NCBI GenBank assembly: GCA_947258985.1
Contig: CAMYKI010000040.1
Coordinates: 1 to 39,995 of the forward strand
DNA length: 39,995 nt
Source: an uncultured Acidimicrobiaceae bacterium
GTDB taxonomy: Bacteria > Actinomycetota > Acidimicrobiia > Spongiisociales > UBA5794
Direction: 5' to 3'
Shown here: one piece after another, positions 11,351 to 19,911 of the stretch
How positions within the stretch are numbered: the stretch's first letter is position 1
Layout: every line of letters begins with the position of its first letter
Translations under genes and position numbers: made by a program
Notes under the pieces: model-generated
Databases searched by the model: none
Told to the model about the DNA's origin: nothing
The model's input: only the letters and a program-made list of their open reading frames with translations

Positions 11351-11380
11351 ACTGTACCCGGTGCGCTTTCTTACTCGCAA
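11351..11380 (-). promoter_or_regulatory. Putative promoter of the ATP synthase operon
   Basis: On the minus strand, a -35-like TTGCGA (11375-11380) is separated by 18 bases from a -10-like TACAGT (11351-11356). Transcription would begin near 11344, just before the CRP-type operator. The stretch between here and glyA (to 11440) holds no gene; it also contains an 11-base tandem duplication (11413-11434). Confidence 0.5.
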
Positions 11381-11440
11381 GCCTAACGCCGCCCAGAACG
11401 CCAAGTTCCCCCGGACCGAAGGCGGACCGAAGGCGGCATC

Positions 11441-12712
11441 CTAGGCGTGGCCTGGGAAGTCGCCGGGATAGGCGGGAAACGCTTCGGCTAGCTCCCGGAC
11501 CTGGTCCGTGTAGAGGTTCACAGAGAACGGGTCTATACGCTTGCGAAGCAGCTCTACGATCAGCTTGCCCAGGAGAACCATCTGCTCCTGCATCATCCCT
11601 GCCGAGGTGACGGACGGGGTCCCTAAACGAAGCCCGCTGGTGATGAAGGGCGATCGCGGATCGAAGGGTATCGAGTTCCGGTTGAGGGTCACACCGTGGG
11701 CATCGAGGAACTGTGAGGCTTCCTTCCCGGTGAGCTCGGAGTCGATCGAGCGTAGGTCCACAAGGAACATGTGGTTCTCGGTTCCGCCGCTGATGACCCG
11801 CAGGCCTTCGTCGTCCATCGCACCGGCCAGCACCTTGGCGTTGCGCACGATTTGGTTGGCGTACGTCTTGAACTCGGCTCGCCCGGCTTGCTCAAAGCAC
11901 AGAGCTTTGGCCGCAATCTGATTGTTGATCGGACCTCCCTGAGCAAAGGGAAACACCGCTTTGTCTATCGCCTTGGCGAAATCCTCTTTGCACAGGATGA
12001 GTCCACCGCGCGGCCCCCGCAGCGCCTTGTGCGTTGTCGCCGTCACGATATGGGCGTGGGGCACCGGGTTGGGATGGGCGCTCCCGGCGATGAGCCCGAT
12101 GATGTGGGCGACATCGACCAGGAAGATGGCCCCCACCTCATCCGCGATCTCGCGGAAGGCCGCCCAATCGATGAAACGAGAGTAAGCGGAATAGCCCGCA
12201 ACGATCATCTTGGGACGGTGCTCGTGGGCAAGTCGTCGCACTTCGTCCAATTCGATTTGCTCGGTCTCCTGGTTCACACCGTAGGCAACGAAGTTGAACA
12301 GCTTGCCGGAGAAGTTGACCGGCGAACCGTGAGTCAGGTGGCCCCCCTGATCGAGCGCCATGCCCAGGATGGTGTCCCCCGGCTCCAGTACTGCCAGGTA
12401 GGCGGCGAGATTGGCTTGCGAGCCGCTGTGAGCTTGCACGTTGGCGTGCTCCGCTCCGAAGAGGCGCTTGGCACGATCGCGAGCCAGATTCTCGACCTCG
12501 TCGATGATCTCGCAACCCTCGTAATAGCGCCGACCCGGATATCCCTCCGAGTACTTGTTGGTGAGCACAGAGCCTGAGGCCTGCATCATGGCGTACGAGA
12601 TGTAGTTCTCCGACGCGATGAGGTGGATCTGAGCCCGTTGCCGGGCAACTTCCTTCTGAATCAGCTCGGCGAGCTGTGGATCAACCTCTTCAATTGGCCT
12701 CATATCCGACAT
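11441..12712 (-). CDS. glyA: Serine hydroxymethyltransferase
   Basis: PLP enzyme converting serine and tetrahydrofolate to glycine and methylene-tetrahydrofolate, the main one-carbon source. From ATG 12712 it has 423 residues, the usual bacterial length. PLP binds Lys229 in '[14 protein letters not shown]'. 'LIASENY', '[15 protein letters not shown]', '[10 protein letters not shown]' and '[14 protein letters not shown]' are family blocks. ATG 12712 is chosen because GGAGG lies eight bases upstream; the longer frame from GTG 12727 would start inside that ribosome site. It has its own 67-base upstream gap after the Sua5-like gene and stands just before the atp promoter. Confidence 0.97.
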   Translation of the reverse strand: MSDMRPIEEVDPQLAELIQKEVARQRAQIHLIASENYISYAMMQASGSVLTNKYSEGYPGRRYYEGCEIIDEVENLARDRAKRLFGAEHANVQAHSGSQANLAAYLAVLEPGDTILGMALDQGGHLTHGSPVNFSGKLFNFVAYGVNQETEQIELDEVRRLAHEHRPKMIVAGYSAYSRFIDWAAFREIADEVGAIFLVDVAHIIGLIAGSAHPNPVPHAHIVTATTHKALRGPRGGLILCKEDFAKAIDKAVFPFAQGGPINNQIAAKALCFEQAGRAEFKTYANQIVRNAKVLAGAMDDEGLRVISGGTENHMFLVDLRSIDSELTGKEASQFLDAHGVTLNRNSIPFDPRSPFITSGLRLGTPSVTSAGMMQEQMVLLGKLIVELLRKRIDPFSVNLYTDQVRELAEAFPAYPGDFPGHA

Positions 12713-12794
12713 GGATGGGTCCTCCACCTGGCGTACTCTCCAGCGAGGCTAGCAGCGCGAATCCGCCAACCTCCGGCCATGCCGTCCGTCGGAT

Positions 12795-13358
12795 TCAGAC
12801 GTCGCGAACCGGGCCGTCGCGCAGCACAAGCGGAGAGGGCTCCGTGAGGTCGATGATCGTCGACGCCTGGCCTCCTTTGGCCCGTCCCTCGAGGTAAACC
12901 GAGACAGCGTCGCCGAACAGGTCGCGTGCGTCGAGATCGTTGAGCACGGACTCGTTGCCGGCCAGATTGGCGCTGGTCACAGCCAGCGGTCCGTAGGCTT
13001 CCAGAAGCTCTAGGGCCACGGGATGATCCGGACAACGAAGGCCAACCGTCCTTCTCCCGGCATGACCCAGCCACTTCGGTGCCGAAGGAAGCCGCGGTAG
13101 AACGAGCGTCAGCGCCCCCGGCCAGTGCAGGTCGGCGAGATCGAGAGCTCGATCCGACAGTTCGGCAATTGTCATGCCTTGTTCCAGCGAAGCAACCAGG
13201 ATCGCCAGCGGCTTGCCGGCGGGTCGTCCTTTCAGCTCGAAGATGGCGTTGAGCGCGTCCTCCCGAAAGGGATCCGTTGCCAGACCGTAGAGCGTGTCCG
13301 TAGGGACCCCAACGATCTCACCCTGCCTGAGTGCGGCAACCGCTTGCTCGATCGACAT
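12795..13358 (-). CDS. L-threonylcarbamoyladenylate synthase (Sua5/YwlC/TsaC family)
   Basis: Makes threonylcarbamoyl-AMP from threonine, bicarbonate and ATP for the t6A37 modification of ANN-decoding tRNAs. The product is 187 residues, the single-domain TsaC/YwlC-sized form. Motifs are 'GEIVGVPTDTLYGLATDPF', 'KGRPAGKPLAILVAS', 'LHWPGALTLVLPR', 'VGLRCPDHPVALELLE', 'PLAVTSANLAGNES' and a C-terminal 'STIIDLTEPSPLVLRDGPV'. ATG 13358 is chosen because AAGGGGA lies about five bases upstream; the longer frame to 13454 would overlap prmC by 65 bases. In Actinomycetota this gene commonly follows prmC, as here. Confidence 0.93.
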   Translation of the reverse strand: MSIEQAVAALRQGEIVGVPTDTLYGLATDPFREDALNAIFELKGRPAGKPLAILVASLEQGMTIAELSDRALDLADLHWPGALTLVLPRLPSAPKWLGHAGRRTVGLRCPDHPVALELLEAYGPLAVTSANLAGNESVLNDLDARDLFGDAVSVYLEGRAKGGQASTIIDLTEPSPLVLRDGPVRDV

Positions 13359-13389
13359 TCTGTTCCCCTTCTTGCCGTTCAGTCTCAAG

Positions 13390-14220
13390 TTAGTGGACAT
13401 TCGAGCGCTCTGGTGCGCGTCCCAAAACGTAGCGCGGTCTGCCCGCAAGATCATTCTCTATCCGAGGTCCAAATTCGGAGAACATTTCCAGGCATGCAGT
13501 CGCCTGAGTTTCCCCGATCTCGCATGCAACCATCCCTCCGGGTCGGAGCCAGTGCCCGACTTCCCCGGCGATTCGAGCCAGGACCTCCAGGCCGGTGAGC
13601 CCCGCTTCGAGCGCCTCGATCGGCTCATGATCCCGAATCTCGCCGGGCAAGTCGGCCATCTCGCCGCTGGCGACATAGGGCGGGTTGGAAACCACGAGGT
13701 CCACGATGCCGCGCATCGAGGACGGCACCGGGGCAAACAGGTCGCCTTCAACAAAGCGAGTCTCCAGCTGTGTCTTCGAAGCGTTCTCCCTGGCGAGGGC
13801 GATAGAGGCGGGCGATAAATCTACGCCGACAACCCGCGCTTTCGGGAACGCATGCTGTAATGCCAGCGCCAGGTTGCCGCTCCCGGTGCAGAGATCAACA
13901 ACGACCTGCGGTTGCGGCTGCAGGGCGGCGACAAGCATCTCCCACAGCCGCTCGGTTTCGGGTCGCGGTATTAGCGCCCGTTCGTCGATGAGCAGTTCCA
14001 ATGGACCGAATTGCACGGTTCCCTCGATGTACTGCAGCGGCTCGCCGGAAAGGCGACGCTCGGCGAACGCAACAAATCGAGCAGCGACGTCTTCCGGGAT
14101 GCGAGGATCGCCAACCATCCATGCAGGATCCCGGCCGGCAGCAAGAAGCAACAATCTCCGAGCCTCATGGTCCGCGACATCAGGGACTTCCGCCAGTAGT
14201 TGTGAAAGGGCCGACGTCAT
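13390..14220 (-). CDS. prmC: Release factor glutamine methyltransferase
   Basis: SAM-dependent enzyme that methylates the Gln of the GGQ loop in release factors RF1 and RF2. It has 276 residues: an N-terminal helical RF-binding domain (1-85), the SAM motif 'VVDLCTGSGNLALAL' (about 107-121) and catalytic NPPY at 179-182 followed by 'VASGEM'. C-terminal 'GGMVACEIGETQ' completes the Rossmann fold. Its substrate gene prfA is normally directly upstream in this phylum; here two opposite-strand genes lie between them. No strong ribosome site is seen before ATG 14220. Confidence 0.95.
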   Translation of the reverse strand: MTSALSQLLAEVPDVADHEARRLLLLAAGRDPAWMVGDPRIPEDVAARFVAFAERRLSGEPLQYIEGTVQFGPLELLIDERALIPRPETERLWEMLVAALQPQPQVVVDLCTGSGNLALALQHAFPKARVVGVDLSPASIALARENASKTQLETRFVEGDLFAPVPSSMRGIVDLVVSNPPYVASGEMADLPGEIRDHEPIEALEAGLTGLEVLARIAGEVGHWLRPGGMVACEIGETQATACLEMFSEFGPRIENDLAGRPRYVLGRAPERSNVH

Positions 14221-14253
14221 ATCTTGTAGAACATAGAGGCTTTGGTGTGTGAG

Positions 14254-14276
14254 ACCGGGCGATTTCGCCCGGTTTT
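14254..14276 (+). terminator. Hairpin plus T-tract in a divergent intergenic region
   Basis: Stem ACCGGGCG/CGCCCGGT (14254-14261 and 14266-14273), loop ATTT, followed by TTT. On the plus strand this is a short intrinsic-terminator-like element, yet no rightward gene precedes it: prmC starts leftward at 14220. It might terminate antisense transcripts leaving the prmC side or act as an attenuator in the leader of the gene at 14363. Confidence 0.5.
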
Positions 14277-14362
14277 GCCGTTAACGGCCGACCGCGGTGC
14301 CGCTATGGTGCGCCCCCTGTGTGAGTGCGGGCCGCTTGTAGACAACTTGAGGAAGGCAAGGG

Positions 14363-15649
14363 ATGTCATCGAGACGCGAGCGGATGCTCGACCTCACACA
14401 ACGCACGATCGCACATGGTGTGCACATGAGAATCGGTCGTCTCCAGACCGAGGACGACCGACTGAATGGGTCAACCCTGCTGCTGGACGGGAAGCGACTC
14501 ATCGACTTCGGGTCGTGCTCGTACCTCGCCCTGAATCGAGACTCGCGTTTGAAGCAAGCTGCACAGCTGGCGATCGAACGCTACGGAACCAGCCACTCCT
14601 CATCTCCCATGTACACGTCGGTGGGACTCTACGGCGACCTCGAAGAGCAGTTAGAGCGGATCCTTGGCGGTCCCGTCGCGGTTGCGCCGACAACGACGCT
14701 GGCCCATCTCGCCGCTCTGCCCGCCCTAGTCGGATCCGACGACCTCGTACTTCTGGACCACTCATCTCACGCTTCTCTTCGCCTTGCTGCAGACGTTCTT
14801 CGCGGCCAAGGAATCCAGGTGGAGATGATCCGCCACAACGATGTGGCTGCCCTGCGCAAGCGTCTCGAGGAATGCTCTGCCGAGTTTGACAAGATCTGGT
14901 ACGCGGCTGATGGCCTCTACTCGATGTTCGGGGATTATGCCCCGGTTGCGGAAATCGCACCGCTGCTCGATGAGTTCCCGGGACTCCACGTGTATTACGA
15001 CGAAGCACATTCCTTCGGATGGGCGGGAGATAGCGGCAGGGGCTATGTGCTCGAGCACGTTCCCTGGCATCCCCGAATGGTGATCGTGGCAGGTCTCTCG
15101 AAATCATTCGCCGCCAATGGAGCGGTGCTCGCCTTTGGGACCGAAGAGCTGCGCCAGCGCGTGGTCTACTGCGGCTCCAGCTTTACCTTCTCGGGGCCGG
15201 TGCAAATCGGGTCGCTTGGAGCCGCAATTGCCTCCGCGTCGATCCACCTCACCGGAGAGCACCAGAAGCTGCAGCAACAACTGCATCAACGAATCGACCT
15301 CTCACGCGATCTACTACTCGAGAACGGTCTTCCGCTGATGCGGCAGGACCAAAGCCCAATCTGGTTTGTCAAGGTCGGTCGTGTCAACGATGCGATTCAG
15401 CTTGTGCGCGACCTCATGGAGGCCGGCTTCTACACCAACCCGGCCGGGTACCCGGCCGTCCCCTTGGGTTCTGCGGGCGTTCGGTTCACCCAGACGCTCC
15501 ACCACACAGAGGAAGATTTGCGCGGTCTGATCGCGGCAATCACCCGGCTGATGCCGACCCCGGAGCCCGAGGTCGTTATCGATCTGAGAGACACGGCGGT
15601 CGACAAGATGGCCGCGGACCCCGCAGCGTCCGCCGAATTGGGCACTTAA
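14363..15649 (+). CDS. Alpha-oxoamine-synthase-like PLP enzyme (CqsA/BioF/KBL superfamily)
   Basis: A 428-residue fold-type I PLP enzyme. PLP lysine is Lys247 in 'VAGLSKSFAANGA'; the cofactor-binding Asp is in 'YYDEAHSFGWAG' (213-216); the ring-stacking His is in 'LDHSSHASLR' (about 133-138). The superfamily condenses amino acids with acyl-CoA (BioF, KBL, serine palmitoyltransferase) or makes alpha-hydroxyketone autoinducers (CqsA, LqsA). The BioF glycine-rich 'GxGxGGSR' is replaced by 'YGTSHSSSPMYTSVGLYGDLE', so it is probably not a biotin enzyme; no bio genes are nearby. It is 33 bases from a membrane histidine kinase in the same direction and probably forms an operon with it, resembling cqsA-cqsS. 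GAGGAAGG about six bases before ATG 14363 supports the start. The substrate is unknown. Confidence 0.75.
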   Translation: MSSRRERMLDLTQRTIAHGVHMRIGRLQTEDDRLNGSTLLLDGKRLIDFGSCSYLALNRDSRLKQAAQLAIERYGTSHSSSPMYTSVGLYGDLEEQLERILGGPVAVAPTTTLAHLAALPALVGSDDLVLLDHSSHASLRLAADVLRGQGIQVEMIRHNDVAALRKRLEECSAEFDKIWYAADGLYSMFGDYAPVAEIAPLLDEFPGLHVYYDEAHSFGWAGDSGRGYVLEHVPWHPRMVIVAGLSKSFAANGAVLAFGTEELRQRVVYCGSSFTFSGPVQIGSLGAAIASASIHLTGEHQKLQQQLHQRIDLSRDLLLENGLPLMRQDQSPIWFVKVGRVNDAIQLVRDLMEAGFYTNPAGYPAVPLGSAGVRFTQTLHHTEEDLRGLIAAITRLMPTPEPEVVIDLRDTAVDKMAADPAASAELGT

Positions 15650-15682
15650 CGTAGCGGCATCCCCTACCGATAGTGGTAGGAG

Positions 15683-17431
15683 ATGACTTGGACAAGATCT
15701 GGGAGAGCTTCGGCCCCCGCGTCGCTGATTGCCGATCGGCGGCTACGTGCCGTTTTTGGCTTTCTTCTGTTCGCCATGGTCACCACCCCGTTCCTGGAAA
15801 AGGAGCTCGCCTCAGCACTCCTGGCCCTCAGCGCGTTCGTGGGCCTCAGCACCGGCAGCTATCTCTTCTTGCGCCGGTCGGGATCGCTGCCGCACAATGA
15901 ACGGAATGCCTGGCGTTGGTTCGGGGCGGGGATCGGCGTCGCAGCATTGGGGATCGTGGTCCACGGCATCACGTGGCTCGTGGCGTCCGACGTAGCGGTT
16001 TTTGGCCCCATCGACCTCACCTGGATCACCGGGTACTTCATTGGCATCGCCGCCCTCGCTCGACTACCCCACGCCACCGGCAGTAGCTGGCAACGGATAC
16101 GGCTGCTGCTCGACGGACTAATCGGGGCGGTTGCCGTCGGTGCCATCCTCTGGGCGACAACGCTGCGCCACCTGACCTCAGAGCTTGGTGCCGAGGGACT
16201 CTGGGGCCAAGTTGTCGGTTCCGCCTACATCATCATGGACGCTCTGGTACTCGTGGTGCTGATGATCGTCGTGGTGCGACGCAGCACATACCGGTTCGAC
16301 CTCCGCCTGGTGTTCATCGCCATCGCCGCCGTAGCCCAAGGGCTAGGCGATCTGGCCTTCCTCACCTCCGGTGTCGGCAGGAGTTTCACCGAGGCCGAGC
16401 CCATCTACCCGCTCAACATCCTTGCGGTGACCATGTTTGCCGCAACCGGGGCAATTGTCGCCCACCAGCCCGCTACTCGGGAATACGCAGCCCGCGTCAA
16501 GACACCAGCTTGGGCCGTCGTGCTCCCGTATAGCTTTGCGACGATCATGGTGGCGTTGCTCATCTTCAGAGTTCCCACTGGAAGCTTCAGCGCCGACAGC
16601 ATCGGCCTCTTTTACGCCACGCTCACAATCGGAGCCCTGGTAATCGTCCGACAGGCGGTCGCCATCCGGGAGAACCGCAGGCTGGTTGAAGACCAGCAGA
16701 CGGCGCTGGTCTCTTCCATTTCGCACGAGCTGCGGACTCCATTGACCGCCATGGTCGGGTTCCTCGAGCTCCTCGACACCGGCGAAATCGCCGACGAAGA
16801 AGAGAAGAACGAGATGATGACCATCGTCAACCAGCAGGCCACCTATCTGTCGAGAGTGGTTTCCGATCTGGTCATGCTGGCATCAGAGAGCATCACCAAG
16901 ATGGATCTGGATATCGAGCCGGTGGCGGTTGATGAGCTCGCCTGGAGTTCCGTCGACGTCGCCACAGTCGACTCGAGCGGAGTGACGGTGGACGCCGAGA
17001 AGGGCACAGTCGCCTACCTCGACCGGGGTCGGATGCAACAGGCCTTGTCCAACCTGCTTGCCAACGCGGTCCGCTACGGAGGAGATCGCATTCTCGTCGT
17101 TGCTCATGCCGAGGGCGGTGATCTCGTTGTCGAGATTCACGATGACGGCCCGGGAGTACCCCGCAAGTACGAATTGCTCATCTGGGAGAAATTTGAGCGC
17201 GGCCCGAACCGGTTGAATGCAACGGTGCCCGGTTCCGGCATTGGTCTAGCGGTAACGAAGGCCATTGCCACGGCGCACGGCGGTGCGGCCGGCTACCGCC
17301 GTTCCACGCGACTCGGTGGCGCCTGTTTCTGGATGAGGTTGCCGGGGAGGGTGCAGCTTGCTCCAACGCTGCCCGCCGACCAACCCATGCGCCTCAGAGT
17401 TGTCGATGATCCCGGCGCCCGCAGCGCATAG
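15683..17431 (+). CDS. Multi-pass membrane sensor histidine kinase
   Basis: A 582-residue kinase. About nine or ten hydrophobic segments fill residues 23-323, with no recognised extracellular domain, so the membrane part itself is probably the sensor. The dimerisation/phosphoacceptor helix carries His348 in 'SSISHELRTPLTAMVG'. The ATPase domain has an N box ('LSNLLANAVRYGG'), a G1 box ('HDDGPGVP') and a G2 box ('GSGIGLAVTKAIATAHGG'). No response regulator is adjacent. The gene sits 33 bases after an alpha-oxoamine-synthase-like gene, the arrangement seen when an autoinducer synthase pairs with its receptor kinase. A purine-rich AGGAG directly abuts ATG 15683, leaving the exact start slightly uncertain. 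Confidence 0.85.
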   Translation: MTWTRSGRASAPASLIADRRLRAVFGFLLFAMVTTPFLEKELASALLALSAFVGLSTGSYLFLRRSGSLPHNERNAWRWFGAGIGVAALGIVVHGITWLVASDVAVFGPIDLTWITGYFIGIAALARLPHATGSSWQRIRLLLDGLIGAVAVGAILWATTLRHLTSELGAEGLWGQVVGSAYIIMDALVLVVLMIVVVRRSTYRFDLRLVFIAIAAVAQGLGDLAFLTSGVGRSFTEAEPIYPLNILAVTMFAATGAIVAHQPATREYAARVKTPAWAVVLPYSFATIMVALLIFRVPTGSFSADSIGLFYATLTIGALVIVRQAVAIRENRRLVEDQQTALVSSISHELRTPLTAMVGFLELLDTGEIADEEEKNEMMTIVNQQATYLSRVVSDLVMLASESITKMDLDIEPVAVDELAWSSVDVATVDSSGVTVDAEKGTVAYLDRGRMQQALSNLLANAVRYGGDRILVVAHAEGGDLVVEIHDDGPGVPRKYELLIWEKFERGPNRLNATVPGSGIGLAVTKAIATAHGGAAGYRRSTRLGGACFWMRLPGRVQLAPTLPADQPMRLRVVDDPGARSA

Positions 17432-17537
17432 GAACCCGCCGAACAATGCCAGTTTGGCCTCGCAACGGCGTTTGTGACCGGGCGTTCTTCGTGGCCGAGC
17501 GAGTCCGCACGCCATTTGCTCAGCAGTCTCCTAGCCG

Positions 17538-18620
17538 CTACCCGCTTTCGGCCGCCAGGCTTTCCGCAGCGTCGTGAGCAATTAGGGCGGTGTGGAAGGC
17601 ATCGAGACTTCCGTCGAGGATCTCCGGCAGTGAGTGCAGCGTCAGACCGACGCGGTGGTCCGTTACCCGGTTCTCCTTGAAGTTGTACGTGCGGATCTTC
17701 TCGGAGCGCTCTCCAGTCCCTACCTGGGAGCGGCGCGCCGATGCTTGCTCGCCCTGCTGCTCGGCGATCTGCTGCTGGTAGAGCCGGGCTCGGAGCACTC
17801 GCATAGCCTTCAGCTTGTTCTGCAGCTGAGATTTCTCATCCTGACAGGTGACGACTAGTCCCGTCGGTATGTGAGTGAGCCTCACCGCCGAGTCCGTGGT
17901 GTTCACGGACTGGCCGCCGGGTCCGGTGGACCGGAAGGTATCAACGGTGATGTCGTTCTCGTGGAGTTCGATCTCCACATCCTCAGCCTCGGGAAGAACA
18001 GCCACCGTAGCTATTGAGGTGTGAATCCTGCCCTGGGATTCGGTTTTGGGAACGCGCTGCACGCGGTGTGGACCCGCCTCATATTTGAGCCGGGAGTAGG
18101 CACCTTTCCCCTTCACCGAGAAGGTGGCGTCTTTGAGTCCTCCGCCACCAGTGATCGACGTATTGATCGACTCGGTCTTCCATCCGTGACGCTCGGCAAA
18201 ACGCTCGTACATCCGATATAGATCGGCGCCCCACAGCGCCGCTTCGTCTCCCCCGGCAGCAGCCCGGATCTCGAGGATCACATCTTTGTCGTCGTTGGGA
18301 TCCTTGGGAACGAGCATCACTCGCAAGCGGTCCTCCAATGGATCGAGCTTGCTGCGCTGTTCAGCTGCCACGTTCTCGAAGTACGACCTCATTTCCGCGT
18401 CATCCTCGGATGCCGCCATCTCGGCTGCCTCGGCCATCTCTACCGATGCCGCCTGATACTCGCGGAAGGCCTCGATGACCGGCTTGAGCTCGGCATGGAG
18501 AATCGAGACCTCGCGGTAGCAATCCTGATTGCTCAGAACTTCCGGATCCGCAAGATCGTCGATTGTCTTGGCGTGCTTTCCTTCCAGTTCTTCGAGTTTG
18601 CCCAGCAGACGGTCATCCAT
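17538..18620 (-). CDS. prfA: Peptide chain release factor 1
   Basis: Terminates translation at UAA and UAG. The product is 360 residues. GGQ, which triggers peptidyl-tRNA hydrolysis, is at 235-237 in 'RSTGPGGQSVNTTDSAVRLTH'. The codon-recognition tripeptide region reads 'RVPKTESQGR' (Pro191-Thr193, the PxT type of RF1), not SPF as in RF2. ATG 18620 is chosen over the longer frame since it gives the usual N-terminus 'MDDRLLGKLEELEGKH'. It overlaps the DUF1385 gene by eight bases. RF1 does not read UGA, which fits with UGA being available for recoding at 36941. Confidence 0.97.
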   Translation of the reverse strand: MDDRLLGKLEELEGKHAKTIDDLADPEVLSNQDCYREVSILHAELKPVIEAFREYQAASVEMAEAAEMAASEDDAEMRSYFENVAAEQRSKLDPLEDRLRVMLVPKDPNDDKDVILEIRAAAGGDEAALWGADLYRMYERFAERHGWKTESINTSITGGGGLKDATFSVKGKGAYSRLKYEAGPHRVQRVPKTESQGRIHTSIATVAVLPEAEDVEIELHENDITVDTFRSTGPGGQSVNTTDSAVRLTHIPTGLVVTCQDEKSQLQNKLKAMRVLRARLYQQQIAEQQGEQASARRSQVGTGERSEKIRTYNFKENRVTDHRVGLTLHSLPEILDGSLDAFHTALIAHDAAESLAAESG

Positions 18621-19554
18621 CGCTCGGTTCCTCCCGCTCGGCGGCAAGGGCCGCAGCCACAATCGGGCCTCGTTCGACCACTGTGGTGACTTCCTCCTCC
18701 GAAAGAGCGGCCAGCAAGCTGGCGACGGCCACCTCAACCATGTCGTCGGTGGGTTCCTGAGTCGTGATCCGTTGCAGCCAGATGCCCGGCCGGTTGGCCC
18801 ATGACATCCACGATTGGTTGGCGCCGAGTTTCAACACCTCATACGACAACCCGGCAATCACCGGGATGAGCACGATGCGGGCCAACACCTGCCACACGAA
18901 GGGCAGGGGCGCCAACGCGAGGAAGACGACAAATGCCACCATCGCAACTATCAGGATGAAGGAGGTGCCGCAACGCGGGTGGCGCGGACTGTAGACCTGA
19001 ATCGCCTCGATCGCTAGCGGATCCCCGTTCTCGTAGGCGTGGATGGTCTTGTGCTCTGCGCCGTGATACTGGAAGACCCGGCGAATTTCCTTCGACCGTG
19101 ATATCGCCCAGATATACAGAACGATCAGGGCAATACGAATGACCCCGTCAAGTACGACAAACCCGAGCGACGAATCTGAGAGAAACCCCTTGAGATAGTC
19201 CGCGGCGAATGCCGGGAGGAGAATGAAGAGCGCAACGGCGACGATGACGGCGACCACCATCGTGCCCACCACCTGGGTACGGCTCAGTTCGCCCTCTTCC
19301 TCCGCCCCCGACTGAACAGCCGACCATGACAACGCCCGAAAGCCGAGGGAAAGCGACTCGATTAGGACCAGGATCCCGCGCAGAAACGGCACTTTCCGCA
19401 TCGGCGACTTCCCGCTCAGCGGCAGCTCGTTGCGCTGGGCGATGATGCTTCCGTCGGGGCGGCGGCAAGCCACGGCCCACGAGGACGGGGCGCGCATCAT
19501 GACGCCTTCCATGACGGCCTGACCGCCTACGGTCGCTCCCGGAGAGCGGCTCAA
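18613..19554 (-). CDS. DUF1385 membrane protein
   Basis: Conserved membrane protein of unknown function found between rpmE and prfA in many Actinomycetota and Firmicutes. It shows the family's 'VGGQAVMEGVMMRAP' near the N-terminus, four or so membrane helices (including two in about residues 85-145 and two in 225-265) and 'YHGAEHKTIHAYENGDPL' with conserved His residues, then 'HPRCGTSFILIV'. The frame is open further upstream into rpmE, but that part is not protein-like. TTG 19554 is my best guess for the start, as no ATG or GTG precedes the GGQAV block after the rpmE stop. The prfA start lies within its last codons. Confidence 0.8.
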   Translation of the reverse strand: MSRSPGATVGGQAVMEGVMMRAPSSWAVACRRPDGSIIAQRNELPLSGKSPMRKVPFLRGILVLIESLSLGFRALSWSAVQSGAEEEGELSRTQVVGTMVVAVIVAVALFILLPAFAADYLKGFLSDSSLGFVVLDGVIRIALIVLYIWAISRSKEIRRVFQYHGAEHKTIHAYENGDPLAIEAIQVYSPRHPRCGTSFILIVAMVAFVVFLALAPLPFVWQVLARIVLIPVIAGLSYEVLKLGANQSWMSWANRPGIWLQRITTQEPTDDMVEVAVASLLAALSEEEVTTVVERGPIVAAALAAEREEPSDG

Positions 19555-19579
19555 AAGAGGTGTCCCGAAGACAACACTG

Positions 19580-19873
19580 CTACTTGTCGGAGGCTTTCGC
19601 CTTCCCGGCCTTGCTCTCGGTATCGACGCCAACCTTGGCATAGCGGCGACGGAAGCGCTCGACCCGGCCGCCAGAGTCCACGAGGATCTGCTTGCCGGTG
19701 TAGAACGGGTGGCTTGCGCTCGAGATCTCGAGCTTGGCCAGCGGGTAGGTGTTGCCGTCTTCCCACTCGATCGTCTCATCGGTTTCGATGGTGGATCGGG
19801 TCAGGAAAGCGAAATCGGACGACGTGTCCTGGTACACCACTTCCCGGTACTTGGGGTGTAGATCGGGTTTCAC
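19580..19873 (-). CDS. rpmE: 50S ribosomal protein L31, zinc-free (type B-like)
   Basis: A 97-residue L31. The sequence '[19 protein letters not shown]' and '[20 protein letters not shown]' match type B L31. There are no cysteines, so the CxxC zinc site of type A is absent. A basic C-terminal tail extends past the core. In this gene cluster the type A protein is more usual; type B is the zinc-independent version that in other bacteria replaces type A when zinc is scarce. It lies 38 bases after rho. Confidence 0.95.
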   Translation of the reverse strand: MKPDLHPKYREVVYQDTSSDFAFLTRSTIETDETIEWEDGNTYPLAKLEISSASHPFYTGKQILVDSGGRVERFRRRYAKVGVDTESKAGKAKASDK

Positions 19874-19911
19874 AGATTCAGCTCCTGGTTCTCATGCAGC
19901 AAGGGACTCTA

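Noticed and set aside
11413..11434. 11-base tandem duplication before glyA's 3' end as a regulatory element
   Set aside because: Only two copies, no symmetry, and no gene start nearby in a suitable position; probably simple slippage.
14363..15649. Biotin synthesis enzyme BioF
   Set aside because: The BioF glycine-rich loop is replaced and no biotin genes are nearby; the adjacent kinase suggests another role.
17868..17885. Another TGTGA...TCAC operator inside prfA
   Set aside because: The spacing is seven instead of six bases and it lies deep within a coding region.
19555..19779. Longer N-terminus for the DUF1385 protein
   Set aside because: It overlaps rpmE out of phase and gives a Ser/Arg-rich sequence without family similarity.
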